64,000 bases of DNA from W-Chloroflexi-9 sp045863195 (GTDB taxonomy: Bacteria; Chloroflexota; Dehalococcoidia; UBA2979). The notes under the pieces are model-generated. The model had not been told where the DNA came from. It did no database searches and was given only the letters and a program-made list of their open reading frames with translations. Location: positions 71,006 through 135,005 of the forward strand of contig BTUI01000008.1 in assembly GCA_045863195.1 (NCBI GenBank), given 5' to 3'. Positions within the stretch are counted from its first letter, which is position 1. The number at the start of each line of letters is the position of its first letter. Positions 25,788 through 34,221 of the stretch are shown in pieces. Made by a program: the position numbers and the translations under genes.

Positions 25788-26093
25788 CTAGCGGCGACGC
25801 TCTCGGCGCTGACGTTCCCGGCGGCGGCGGTTGTGCTCGATACGCTCCGAGGTCGGTACGAGCTCGGTGGGGCCGCGTTCCGGCTTCGGCGGTGGCTTGG
25901 GTCCCCACCGCTTCATCACCGCCTCCACCGCGCGCGAGGTGATGCGCATGGTGAGGAAGGCCAGCGAGAACATGAACAGCGTCATCGAGACGGACTCAAT
26001 GACCGAGGGGTCTTCGCCGCGGACCTGCGTGGCGTAGAAGAAGATCGCCACGGCCGCGGACATGAGTGCGGAGGATTTCCAGGAAGTGCCCAT
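25788..26093 (-). CDS. small membrane protein with arginine-rich tail
   Basis: 101 residues. Two transmembrane segments are predicted at about 8-24 and 33-52. A proline-rich linker (KPPPKPERG) follows, and an arginine-rich end with runs of RRRR/RRERRR. No family recognised. The basic tail would lie on the cytoplasmic face and could contact RNA, DNA or lipids, which is a guess. ATG 26093 lies 7 bases after a TAGAAT box, the leaderless arrangement, with no ribosome site. Confidence 0.6.
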   Translation of the reverse strand: MGTSWKSSALMSAAVAIFFYATQVRGEDPSVIESVSMTLFMFSLAFLTMRITSRAVEAVMKRWGPKPPPKPERGPTELVPTSERIEHNRRRRERQRRERRR

Positions 26094-26100
26094 GACGCCG

Positions 26101-26106
26101 ATTCTA
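26101..26106 (-). promoter_or_regulatory. -10 box of the small membrane protein gene, leaderless type
   Basis: TAGAAT on the minus strand, 7 bases before the ATG at 26093. It is a near-consensus -10 hexamer in a G+C-rich background. Confidence 0.45.
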
Positions 26107-26132
26107 CCGGGGAGCCCGGGTACCCGTACGAG

Positions 26133-26744
26133 TTAGCCGAGCGACTCCGCGAGCCACGCCGAGAGCGCTTCGATGAACGCGTCCCGCCGCTCCGCCTGGT
26201 CGCCGGCGTGGTAGGCGATCACACGCTCCTTGAGCGCCTGCGCGTCCTCGTCCTCCGGCACGTGGAAGATCTCGATCGGGTCGCACGCGATCTGCTGGTC
26301 CTCGCCCGGCACGAACTCGAGGTTGGCCGGCATGCCGAGGCGTGCCGCGGCGGCGGGCCAGGTGGCGTCCACGGTCATCCAGTCGTCCGCGATCCGGTCG
26401 TGCTGGACGCGCAGGAAGGTGTGGACGTCCGGCACCGGCCGTTCCGCCGCCTGCGCCAGCAGGTGCGGCGGTAGCCACGGCGAGTTCTCCGCCGTGAACT
26501 CGTGCGTCACGAGGATCGTGATCGTCGCGTACCCGAGCTCCTCGAGGAGTGCGCCGAGGAGGTAGTGCTTGCCGGAGCACGTCCCCGTCCACTCGCGCAG
26601 CACCGTCTCCGGCTGGCGGTCGGAGGCGCGCCGGTACGGCATGTCGCGCACCAGGCGGAACGCGACTTCCGCCGTGACGCGCTCGTCCTCGCCCAGGAAG
26701 CCGCGCCGGCGGGCTTCGTCTCGGAACAGGGGGATGAGGGCCAT
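26133..26744 (-). CDS. transglutaminase-like cysteine protein
   Basis: A 203-residue protein with the transglutaminase/papain-like triad spaced as expected: C56 in GTCSGKH, H108 in VHTFLRV and D126 in WMTVDATWP. Bacterial members of this fold are mostly peptidases or amidases rather than cross-linking enzymes. The substrate is unknown. No signal peptide. ATG 26744 sits 7 bases after a TAGACT box, arguing for a leaderless transcript. A longer frame upstream translates a repeat element and is not credible. Confidence 0.72.
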   Translation of the reverse strand: MALIPLFRDEARRRGFLGEDERVTAEVAFRLVRDMPYRRASDRQPETVLREWTGTCSGKHYLLGALLEELGYATITILVTHEFTAENSPWLPPHLLAQAAERPVPDVHTFLRVQHDRIADDWMTVDATWPAAAARLGMPANLEFVPGEDQQIACDPIEIFHVPEDEDAQALKERVIAYHAGDQAERRDAFIEALSAWLAESLG

Positions 26745-26751
26745 GCGAGCC

Positions 26752-26757
26752 AGTCTA
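26752..26757 (-). promoter_or_regulatory. -10 box of the transglutaminase-like gene, leaderless type
   Basis: TAGACT on the minus strand ends 7 bases before the ATG at 26744. The same hexamer stands 6 bases before the MFS gene at 54550. Confidence 0.45.
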
Positions 26758-26800
26758 GCGGGCGTCGCGCGGAGAGCCGAGCAGGAGGCGTCCGCGTCCC

Positions 26801-26829
26801 GCTCGTCCTGAGCCGGTCGAAGGAGGAGT
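26801..26829. repeat. solitary imperfect palindromic repeat (FDRLRTSG type)
   Basis: GCTCGTCCTGAGCCGGTCGA followed by AGGAGGAGT is an imperfect palindrome. Read in one frame it gives SSFDRLRTSG, the peptide that appears in many spurious ORFs over a dispersed repeat with core CCTGAGC-x-x-GTCGAAGG, known from several G+C-rich bacterial groups. It lies in the gap between the DinB and transglutaminase-like genes. Only one copy is seen in the window. Confidence 0.55.
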
Positions 26830-26847
26830 GGACGGCGCCCGAGGCTG

Positions 26848-27354
26848 CTAGAACATCTGCATCGCGCCACGGCCCTCGTGCGCGACGGCCGAGAGGATCG
26901 CGGCCGCCTGCCGCAGGTGATCGAGGTCGTGGTACGCGACGTGGTTCAGCATCTCCGCCACCGTCGTCGGCCCGGCGACCGAGTGCTCCCCGGTGCGTGC
27001 GAGGTCGGCCACCGTGAGCCCGCGGTACCGCTCCACGTCCGCCACGCGCAGCGCCTCGAACCGGTCGAGGAGCACGGCGACGGGCAGCAGCCGGAAGCCG
27101 GACGCCTCCAGGCTGGCGGTCTCGTCCTCGTTCATGAGCGTCGGGTGCGACTCCGCGAGCATCGCCTCGACGCGCCGCCGCTGCATCGGCGCCCGGTCGA
27201 GCAGGTGCGCCAGGCAGTCGCGCACGCTCCACCCGCCGGGGTCACGCGCCTCGTTCGCCACCGCCTCGGGCAGCCCGCCGAACAGCGCGCGCAACGCCGC
27301 CGGCGTCGCCGCGAGCGTGGTGAGGGTGGTGGGGGTCAGTGTGGTGGTGGTCAT
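26848..27354 (-). CDS. DinB-family metal-binding protein
   Basis: A 168-residue four-helix DinB/YfiT-like protein. The probable metal triad is H50 (CLAHLLDR), H142 and H146 (HVAYHDLDH). DinB proteins include thiol-S-transferases (bacillithiol or mycothiol users) and many of unknown role. ATG 27354 overlaps the stop of the upstream DUF91-type gene (ATGA), so both are translated together behind citrate synthase. The N-terminal TTTTLTPTTL run is low complexity. Confidence 0.78.
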   Translation of the reverse strand: MTTTTLTPTTLTTLAATPAALRALFGGLPEAVANEARDPGGWSVRDCLAHLLDRAPMQRRRVEAMLAESHPTLMNEDETASLEASGFRLLPVAVLLDRFEALRVADVERYRGLTVADLARTGEHSVAGPTTVAEMLNHVAYHDLDHLRQAAAILSAVAHEGRGAMQMF

Positions 27355-28361
27355 TCGGGGTCTTCGGGCGGGGCAGAGGATCCAGTGAGTGGCGCGGACT
27401 CCTTCCACCAGCTGGCGATTTCGGAGGTCATGCGGTAGTACGACTGTCCCCCGCCACCTGCGTTCCACTGGTACTCGATTGGCCACCCGCCGCGCTTGAA
27501 GCGGGCGCGAATCAGCGTCGTCAGGCCTCCCAGCGCCCCGCGAGCCTGCGCTGGACTCTGACCTCCGCGCGCCGTTGCCTCTGACAGGCCTACCCACTCG
27601 CCGGGGCGCTCGGCACATAGATCGAGGAGCGCGACGAGCGTTGCGTTGCCCCCAATGGCGGGTCTCAGTTGGTGGATATCCTCAGATGTCCAGGGGATGT
27701 CTGGGAAGGCGGCGGGATCGCTTTCGGCGGCCTTCTTCTTCCGTTGGACGATGTAATCCTGTGCTTCCGGAAGCGGGATGATCTGGTCGGCGTCGAGAAT
27801 GGTCTGTCCCGCCACCTTGAAGAGCTGCACGCGCACGCAGCGGATATCTAGGTCACGCTCATTCAGCCAGAGCACGCTCGTGGTGAGTTCTGGCGAGAAG
27901 CCACCCGACACGAGCACGATCCTCGGGCGCGAACTGTCGACTTCAGGCTTCTGAGGGTCAATGGGCGGATGCTCCAGGAGCCTGATTCGTGCGTCCGCAT
28001 CGATCTTGCGGCGTGCCAGGTAGTCCGCGTGTGCCTCGACGAGTTGCTCGAATGTCATGTTGGCGACCATGGCGGCGTAGCGAAGCGCCTGCAGTTCCAT
28101 GTGGCCGCCGTCATCCGTCCGCTTGAGTTCGATCACCACGAGTCGCGCGCTGGAATCGATCCCGAGCAGGTCGATCCGTCGCTGGCTGTTCTCCCAGTTG
28201 CCGAACTCTTCGGCGACGATGAACACGCCCGACTCGATGACATCAGGTGCATCACGCAGCAGTCGTTGGAGGTCGGCGCGCTCCTTCCACCCCTCGTTCG
28301 TGAGCGAGACGGGGTCGATGCGCGTAAGCGATGCGTCGTTGTCGACCGAGTAGATGGCCAC
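27351..28361 (-). CDS. DUF91/NucS-like PD-(D/E)XK nuclease protein
   Basis: 336 residues. The N-terminal half carries a restriction-nuclease-type core: an acidic EEFG (E51-E52), D64 in RRIDLLG, and the E78-L-K80 pair in VIELKR, then GGHMELQALRYAAMV, a typical DUF91-family helix. The C-terminal part looks like a winged-helix or tail domain. Such proteins are related to the archaeal/actinobacterial NucS nuclease and also appear alone or in defence loci. The gene has visibly lower G+C than its neighbours and more A/T third positions. It starts at a GTG four bases after the citrate synthase stop. The base composition suggests acquisition by transfer into a core operon. Confidence 0.72.
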   Translation of the reverse strand: MAIYSVDNDASLTRIDPVSLTNEGWKERADLQRLLRDAPDVIESGVFIVAEEFGNWENSQRRIDLLGIDSSARLVVIELKRTDDGGHMELQALRYAAMVANMTFEQLVEAHADYLARRKIDADARIRLLEHPPIDPQKPEVDSSRPRIVLVSGGFSPELTTSVLWLNERDLDIRCVRVQLFKVAGQTILDADQIIPLPEAQDYIVQRKKKAAESDPAAFPDIPWTSEDIHQLRPAIGGNATLVALLDLCAERPGEWVGLSEATARGGQSPAQARGALGGLTTLIRARFKRGGWPIEYQWNAGGGGQSYYRMTSEIASWWKESAPLTGSSAPPEDPE

Positions 28362-28365
28362 CCCC

Positions 28366-29508
28366 CTACCGCTCCTCGATCCCGACGTAGTCGCGGGGCG
28401 GGGGGCCGGAGTAGACGGTGAGCGGGCGGATCAGGATGTTGTGCTCGAACTGCTCCAGCACCTGCACGCACCAGCCGGGCGTACGGCCCACGGCGAAGAT
28501 GGGGACGAAGAGGTCCTCCGGGATGCCGTGCAGGTAGTAGACGACCCCCGCGTAGAAATCGACGTTCACGTTCACGCCCAGGCGCGCGTACGGCCGCATC
28601 GCCTCCACGACCGCCTCGAGGATCGCGTACCACTTCGGCTCTTCCATCTCGATTGAGAGCCGGCGGACGCCCTCGCGCATGTGACGCGCGCGCGGGTCCT
28701 CCGTGCGGTAGACGCGGTGCCCGAAGCCCATGACCGGCTCGCGACGGTCGCGTAGCCCCTTCACGTACGCGGCGGCGTTGGCCGGGTCGCCGATCTCCTG
28801 CGCCATGCGCATCACGTTCTCCGCGGCGCCGCCGTGCGCCGGGCCGGAGAGCGCGGCGATCGCCGCCGTCACGCAGGCGTGGAGGTTCGCGTCCGTCCCG
28901 CCGACCACGCGCGCGGTGAAGGAGGAGGCGTTGGTGCCGTGCTCCGCGTGCAGGATCAGGTCCAGGTCCATCAGGCGCGTCGCGTCGGCCGAGGGCAGCT
29001 CGCCCTTCAGCAGGTAGAGGAAGTTCGCCGCGTGGCCCAGGTCCGGCCTCGGCGTCACCGGTTGCAGCCCGGAGCGCAGGCGGTGGTGCGCGGCCACGAT
29101 CATCGGCACCTGGCTGGTGAGGCGGACCGACTTCCGCAGCGTCGCCTCCCGGGAGTTGTCGGCGACGTCCGGGTCGAACCCGGCGAGGGCGGAGACGGCG
29201 GTGCGCAGCACGTCCATCGGGTGGGCGTGCAGCATCGTGCGGATCACGTCGAACACCGGGCCGGGGAGGTCGCGCGCGGCGTTCAGTTCCGCGTCCCACA
29301 GGTCGAGTTGTGCCCGCGTGGGGAGTTCGCCGTGGAACAGCAGGTACGCGGTCTCCTCGAAGGTGGAGCGCTCGGCGAGGTCGTGTATGGAGTAGCCGCG
29401 GTAGCGGAGTTCGCCGGCGCGCCCGTCGATGGAACAGACGGCGGAACGGTCGAAGTAGACCCCGTTCAGCCCTCGGTGCACCTGGATCTCGGCGGCGTCG
29501 TCAGCCAC
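28366..29508 (-). CDS. gltA: citrate synthase (citrate/2-methylcitrate synthase family)
   Basis: A 380-residue short-type citrate synthase that condenses acetyl-CoA with oxaloacetate, the TCA entry step. The catalytic residues are in place: the histidine of LHAEHGTNASS, the histidine of GPAHGGAAENV, GFGHRVYRTEDPRA for CoA/oxaloacetate contacts, and the aspartate in NVNVDFYAGVV. The length is of the dimeric Gram-positive/archaeal type, and these often also use propionyl-CoA. No 2-methylcitrate genes are near, so the TCA role is favoured. Acetyl-CoA synthetase lies 1.8 kb downstream. Confidence 0.93.
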   Translation of the reverse strand: MADDAAEIQVHRGLNGVYFDRSAVCSIDGRAGELRYRGYSIHDLAERSTFEETAYLLFHGELPTRAQLDLWDAELNAARDLPGPVFDVIRTMLHAHPMDVLRTAVSALAGFDPDVADNSREATLRKSVRLTSQVPMIVAAHHRLRSGLQPVTPRPDLGHAANFLYLLKGELPSADATRLMDLDLILHAEHGTNASSFTARVVGGTDANLHACVTAAIAALSGPAHGGAAENVMRMAQEIGDPANAAAYVKGLRDRREPVMGFGHRVYRTEDPRARHMREGVRRLSIEMEEPKWYAILEAVVEAMRPYARLGVNVNVDFYAGVVYYLHGIPEDLFVPIFAVGRTPGWCVQVLEQFEHNILIRPLTVYSGPPPRDYVGIEER

Positions 29509-29583
29509 GCAGCAGTCCCCATCCGTCTCGCGTCCCGGCCCCCGGGCGCCTCGATGCGCACGATATCAGGCGAGGCGGCCCGG

Positions 29584-30465
29584 TCAGCGCCCAAGGGCGG
29601 CGTACGCCTCCGCGAAGCGCGGCCGCACGAGGTCGTACAGGCGGGCGTAGTCCACGTCGGCGGTGCCTTCGCCCATCTGCTGCACCATCACCTGTACGAC
29701 GGCGTTGCGCTCGGTCCAGCCGAGCATCACCTGGCGGGTGGTGAATGGCGGGACCTCCACGCCGGGCAGTCCTTCGACGGCGATCGTGTACTCGATCCCC
29801 CATGCGAGGATGCCGTCCGGGGCACCTTCGAGTTCGATGCCCTCCACGCTCGTCACGGTCATGCTGGCGTTCGGGTCGACGGCGGCGATCTCCGCCTGGC
29901 CGGCGGCTGCGGCCACCTCTGCCGCGCAGGTCGCGACCTCCTCGACGGTGACGCCCTGGTCGAGGCTGCGCTCCGCCTGCTCCGGGCTGGACCATTCGGT
30001 GACGGAGAGCACGACGAGGGTGAGCGAGAGCGGGTCGGCGCCGGCCCCGAAGGTACGTGCGGCCCCGAACGTGGCGTCCGTTACCGGCTCGGAGGCGACA
30101 ATCAGGCCGCAGCCCGCGTACATCTGCGTGAGCGCGTCGGCTCCCCCGGCGGCCTGCGCGAGTTCCTCGCCGACGAGGATCGAGTCGAACTGCTCCCACT
30201 CCGCACCCGCGAGGTCTGCCTCTGTGAACGTCGCGTCGAGGAGCGCCTCCACCTCGGCGCGGAGGGCGTCCTCCGCGGCCGGTGTGCGCGCCGGCGCGGG
30301 CGTGGACGAAGCGGTGGCCGTCGCGACCGGGGTCGCGGTGGAGACGCCGGGCTCCGCGGTGGGCGTCGTGTCCCCGCCGCCAGAGCAGGCGGCGAGGAGG
30401 AGCGCACCGGCGGTGAAGCCGGGTGCCGCGAGGCGTAGCGCGAGTCGCGGCACCCGGGCGCGCAC
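29584..30465 (-). CDS. predicted secreted lipoprotein of unknown function
   Basis: 293 residues. A signal peptide ends in the lipobox LLAAC with C27, followed by a 40-residue Thr/Pro/Ala linker and then a folded domain of about 220 residues without a recognised family. The segment TFTEADLAGAEWEQFDS resembles DLPASEWEDT in the upstream lipoprotein, so the two may be distant duplicates. It starts at a GTG that shares one base with the upstream stop (TAG/GTG overlap), so the pair is co-translated. Possibly a PknH-extracellular-like or stress-sensing domain, but I cannot support that. Confidence 0.65.
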   Translation of the reverse strand: MRARVPRLALRLAAPGFTAGALLLAACSGGGDTTPTAEPGVSTATPVATATASSTPAPARTPAAEDALRAEVEALLDATFTEADLAGAEWEQFDSILVGEELAQAAGGADALTQMYAGCGLIVASEPVTDATFGAARTFGAGADPLSLTLVVLSVTEWSSPEQAERSLDQGVTVEEVATCAAEVAAAAGQAEIAAVDPNASMTVTSVEGIELEGAPDGILAWGIEYTIAVEGLPGVEVPPFTTRQVMLGWTERNAVVQVMVQQMGEGTADVDYARLYDLVRPRFAEAYAALGR

Positions 30466-31223
30466 TACTCGGCCGCCGCGATCGCGTCCGTGACCCGTTT
30501 CGCCGCCGCCTGCACCAGGGCGTCGCGGCCGGTCTGGACCAGGTCGGAGTTCATCTCCAGGAAGAGCAGGGTGGCGCCCACCTGCCCCTCGCTCCAGAAG
30601 TGGACCTCCATGTGGACGTTGATGGGCAGGATCACCGCCAGCGCGGCCAGGTCCACGGCCACGGCGCCGGCGTCGTCGTTGGCGGTCACGGTCGGGTTGG
30701 TGACGGTGAGGCTGTTGATCGTGACCTCCGCGCCGAAGGCGGCGGCGAACGCCTCCTCGAAGCAGGGCTGCAGCGCCTCCGCCGTGAACAGGCCCTTGAT
30801 CTCCGCGACGCGGGCGGCGGTGTCGAAGTCCTCCGGCATCACCGCGATCTGGCTCTGGACCTCCCGCATCACCAGCGCCTCCATGTTGCCGGAGGAGAAG
30901 TTGCGGGTCGCCTCCGCGAGCGGTTCCACCGAGGTGCCCGCGGCCACGCCCTCGAACGCCGCGTCGAACTGCTGGCAGGCGGGCGACTCCGCGAAGAGGC
31001 CGTCCGTGGCGGAGTCTTCGCCGGCGCTCTCATCGGTCGTGTCCTCCCACTCGGAGGCTGGCAGGTCGGTCATGGCGATGAGCGCGGCCTCCGCGACGGT
31101 GGGGGCCTGTTCCGCCGTGATGACCTTCTTGGAGTCACCGCCGCAGGCCGCCATCAGCAGCCCGAGGGCGGCGAGGCCGGCGAGCGCGGCGGCGCGCCTC
31201 CGCGAGGCGGTCGTGAGGGACAT
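30465..31223 (-). CDS. predicted secreted lipoprotein of unknown function
   Basis: 252 residues with a signal peptide and lipobox LMAAC (C27). The mature part is acidic, contains ITAEQAPTVAEAALIAMTDLP followed by ASEWEDTTDES, and has one further pair of cysteines (about 83 and 145) that may form a disulfide. No family recognised. It lies upstream of, and is translationally coupled to, the 29584-30465 lipoprotein. ATG 31223 has GGAAGG upstream. Confidence 0.65.
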   Translation of the reverse strand: MSLTTASRRRAAALAGLAALGLLMAACGGDSKKVITAEQAPTVAEAALIAMTDLPASEWEDTTDESAGEDSATDGLFAESPACQQFDAAFEGVAAGTSVEPLAEATRNFSSGNMEALVMREVQSQIAVMPEDFDTAARVAEIKGLFTAEALQPCFEEAFAAAFGAEVTINSLTVTNPTVTANDDAGAVAVDLAALAVILPINVHMEVHFWSEGQVGATLLFLEMNSDLVQTGRDALVQAAAKRVTDAIAAAE

Positions 31224-31283
31224 CGGTCGTACCTTCCTGCCGGGGGCTTCCGCCGCCGTGCGTGATGCGGGCCGTCCCGCGGG

Positions 31284-33032
31284 CTAGTCCTCTTCGAGGG
31301 TCGAGGTGTCGCCCTCGGGCAGTCCGAGTTCGCGCGCCTTCAGGAGGCGTCGCATGATCTTGCCGGAGCGGGTCTTCGGCAGGATGTCGATCACCTGGAT
31401 CTCGCGCGGCGCCACGGCGGGCCCCAGGCGGGCGCGGGCGTGGCGGTTCAGGTCGCGCATTAGTTCGTCGGTGACGGCGTAGCCCTCGTTGAGGGTCACG
31501 AACGCCTTCACGACCTCCATCGCCACCTCGTCCGGCTTGCCGATGACGCCGGCCTCCGCCACCGCGGGGTGCTCGATCATCACGCTCTCCACCTCGAACG
31601 GGGAGACCAGGTGGCCGGCGGTGTTGATCACGTCGTCGTCGCGGCCGACGAACCAGAGGTAGCCGTCGGCGTCCTTCTTCGCCTTGTCGCCGGAGTAGTA
31701 CCAGCCGTTCTTGAAGCGGGAGTCGTACCGCTCCTGGTCGTTCCAGTAGGTGCGGAACATGGACGGCCAGCCCGGCTTCACGACCAGGTGGCCCTCCACC
31801 ATCGGCTCGGTGATCTCGTTCGCGTCCTCGTCCACCACGGTCACGTGGACGCCGGGGAACGGACGGCCCATCGAGCCGGGGCGGACGGGCATCACGGCGA
31901 AGTTGGCGCACATGATCGCGCCCGTCTCCGTCTGCCACCAGTTGTCGTGGATCGCCTGGCGGAACACGCGGTTCCCCCACACCACCGCCTCCGGGTTCAG
32001 CGGCTCGCCGACCGAAGCGATGAAGCGGAGGCTGCTGAGGTCGAACTGCGCCGGGATCTCCTCGCCCGCCTTCATCAGCAGACGGATCGCCGTGGGGGCG
32101 GTGTACCAGACCGTCACCTTGAACTTCTGGATCACCTCGTACCAGCGACGCGCGCCGAAGCCGCCCTCGTCGATGATGCTCGTCACGCCGTTGGAGAACG
32201 GCGCGAAGATGCCATAGGAGGTACCGGTCACCCAGCCGGGGTCGGCCGTGCACCAGTAGACATCGTCCGGGTGCAGGTCCAGCGCGTACTTGCCGGTCGC
32301 GTAGTGGCTCACGATCGCGTTGTGCACGTGCGCCGCGCCCTTCGGCAGCCCCGTGGTGCCGGAGGTGAAGTGCATGATCGACCAGTCCTCCGGCCCCGTG
32401 CGCTCGATCTCGAACGACTCGGACGCCGGGTGGACGATCGAGGCGTAGTCGATGTCCTCCGGGGCGACCGCCTTGCCCTCGCGGTGGCCGATCACGATGA
32501 CGTGGCGCACGCTGGGCAGCTGGTCCCGGATCGCGTTCACCTTCGGCAGCAGCTTCGGCGTGGTGATGATCGTGCAGCCCTCCGCGCGGAGGACTCGCTC
32601 CTTGATCGGCTCCGGGCCGAAGGCGGAGAACAGCGGCGCGGCGATCGCGCCCGTCTTGAGGATGCCGAAGACGGAGAAGTACAGCTCCGGGATGCGGTCG
32701 GCGAGGATGAAGACCCGCTCGCCCTTCGCGATCCCGAGCCCTTTGAGGGCGTTCGCGACCTGGTTGGACTTCGCGCGGAGGTCGGCGTAGGTGTACGTCT
32801 CGACGTTCCCGTCGGCGCCGTTCCAGACGATCGCCGGGTGCGACGCGCGTGCACCCTCCGCGTGGCGGTCGACGCACTCGTACGCCTTGTTCACGAGGCC
32901 GCCCGGCCGTCCGAGTTCGCCCCACATGGCGTTCCACGACCAGGTCGCACGCATCTGCGCCCAGTCCGCGAGGTTGGGCGCGACCTTCAGCGCCGCCACG
33001 TCCTTCGCGATCTCCGGGTAGCCCTCGATCAT
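31284..33032 (-). CDS. acsA: acetate-CoA ligase (acetyl-CoA synthetase)
   Basis: A 582-residue ANL-family ligase making acetyl-CoA from acetate, ATP and CoA. The P-loop is HFTSGTTGLPKGAAH, the adenylate region is DNWWQTETGA, the hinge is YYSGDKAKKDADG, and the C-terminal lysine regulated by acetylation lies in PKTRSGKIMRR. The tryptophan in WWQTETG favours short acyl groups such as acetate. Length is close to the Bacillus-type AcsA. ATG 33032 is chosen, with GGAAGGGG upstream and a TATACT -10 box at 33059-33064; an in-frame GTG/ATG farther up would overlap that promoter. Confidence 0.92.
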   Translation of the reverse strand: MIEGYPEIAKDVAALKVAPNLADWAQMRATWSWNAMWGELGRPGGLVNKAYECVDRHAEGARASHPAIVWNGADGNVETYTYADLRAKSNQVANALKGLGIAKGERVFILADRIPELYFSVFGILKTGAIAAPLFSAFGPEPIKERVLRAEGCTIITTPKLLPKVNAIRDQLPSVRHVIVIGHREGKAVAPEDIDYASIVHPASESFEIERTGPEDWSIMHFTSGTTGLPKGAAHVHNAIVSHYATGKYALDLHPDDVYWCTADPGWVTGTSYGIFAPFSNGVTSIIDEGGFGARRWYEVIQKFKVTVWYTAPTAIRLLMKAGEEIPAQFDLSSLRFIASVGEPLNPEAVVWGNRVFRQAIHDNWWQTETGAIMCANFAVMPVRPGSMGRPFPGVHVTVVDEDANEITEPMVEGHLVVKPGWPSMFRTYWNDQERYDSRFKNGWYYSGDKAKKDADGYLWFVGRDDDVINTAGHLVSPFEVESVMIEHPAVAEAGVIGKPDEVAMEVVKAFVTLNEGYAVTDELMRDLNRHARARLGPAVAPREIQVIDILPKTRSGKIMRRLLKARELGLPEGDTSTLEED

Positions 33033-33058
33033 CCCCGCACCCCTTCCAGACCGCGGGG

Positions 33059-33064
33059 AGTATA
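33059..33064 (-). promoter_or_regulatory. -10 box upstream of acsA
   Basis: TATACT on the minus strand, 26 bases before the acsA ATG and followed by a leader containing a GGAAGGGG ribosome site. The same hexamer occurs before menF and before the DsbA-like gene. No convincing -35 box was found. Confidence 0.45.
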
Positions 33065-33108
33065 TCGCCGAGCGCGTGACCGGCCCCCGTGCCGGGCGGC
33101 AGCGCACG

Positions 33109-34221
33109 TCAGCGGAGCGGCCACCCGAGCGTCTGGAGGACCGCCCCCAACTCCGCCGCCGTGGCCGGGCGTGGGCGGTTCTTCGCCACGTCGATCCACG
33201 CGGGCCGGATCTCGAGTGCGGGCGGCCGCCCCACCTCGAACGTCACGACCGCGACGGCGCTCTCGAACGGCCCCTCACCGAGGGTGGCGAGGTCGTCCGC
33301 GTCCAGGTCGAAGACGAAGTTGCCGAGCGAGTACAGGATGAAACGGTCGCGGTACGCCTCCACCGGCTGCAGGACGTGGGGGTGGTGCCCCACGACGAGG
33401 TCGGCCCCCGCCTCCACCGCGGCGCGCGCGATCGCCCGCTGCTCCTCGTTCACCTCGCGCCGGTACTCGTCGCCCGCGTGCAGCGTCACCACGATGAAGT
33501 CCACGTCCGGCCGCGCCCGCATCCGCGCGACGTCCTCGCGCACCGCTTCCACCGAGGCGCGCGCCACGCCGCCGGCATTGCCGTCCGCCCAGTGGACCTC
33601 CGGGAACGCGTTGTAGCCGAGATAGGCGATGCCGGGCTGCCCCTCGGCGGTGACGATGACCCCGCCTCGCGCCTCCGCCTCGTCGCGTCCCGCGCCGAAC
33701 CAGCCGATGCCGTGCGCATCGAGCGTTTCGATGGTGCGCGTGAGCCCCTCCACGCCGTAGTCCGTGGCGTGGTTGTTCGCGAGCGTCACCACGCGGAACG
33801 GCGTTGCCGCCAGCCCCGCCGCCAGCGCCGGGTCGGTCGCGAACACGTACCGCTTCTCCATCGGCACGCCGATGTCGGTGAACGTCCCCTCGAGGTTCCC
33901 GACCGCGTAATCGACCCCCTCGAACAGCGGCATGGCCGCGTCGAACGGGTACGTCGCTGCGATGGTCGCCATCGCGAACTCCACGTCGCGGTCCAGCATC
34001 AGATCGCCCGTGAACGCCACCACCACGCGCCTCGGCGGCTCCGGTGTGGCCTCGGGCGTCGCGCTCGCCGTCATCTCCGCCACGACGGCGCTCGCCGTGG
34101 CCACCGGCGTCGACACGCGCACCTCGGGCGCCCCGCCCGCGCACGCGCTGAGGGTGAGCGCCATGGCGATCAGCGCGGCGAGGCGGAGACGCAGGATGAG
34201 CGGGGCGGGTGAGCGAGTCAT
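33109..34221 (-). CDS. CapA/PgsA-family lipoprotein (poly-gamma-glutamate synthesis-type phosphoesterase)
   Basis: A 370-residue calcineurin-like CapA-family protein. The signal peptide has the lipobox LSAC (C27) and is followed by a Thr/Ala/Pro linker. Metallophosphoesterase-like motifs occur in order: FTGDLMLDRDV, NLEGTFTD, TLANNHATDYG, HAGDEY, GHHPHVLQPVE and YSLGNFVFD. CapA is required for poly-gamma-glutamate capsule export in Bacillus, but many homologues occur without capB/C, as here. ATG 34221 overlaps the PLD gene stop (ATGA). Confidence 0.85.
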   Translation of the reverse strand: MTRSPAPLILRLRLAALIAMALTLSACAGGAPEVRVSTPVATASAVVAEMTASATPEATPEPPRRVVVAFTGDLMLDRDVEFAMATIAATYPFDAAMPLFEGVDYAVGNLEGTFTDIGVPMEKRYVFATDPALAAGLAATPFRVVTLANNHATDYGVEGLTRTIETLDAHGIGWFGAGRDEAEARGGVIVTAEGQPGIAYLGYNAFPEVHWADGNAGGVARASVEAVREDVARMRARPDVDFIVVTLHAGDEYRREVNEEQRAIARAAVEAGADLVVGHHPHVLQPVEAYRDRFILYSLGNFVFDLDADDLATLGEGPFESAVAVVTFEVGRPPALEIRPAWIDVAKNRPRPATAAELGAVLQTLGWPLR

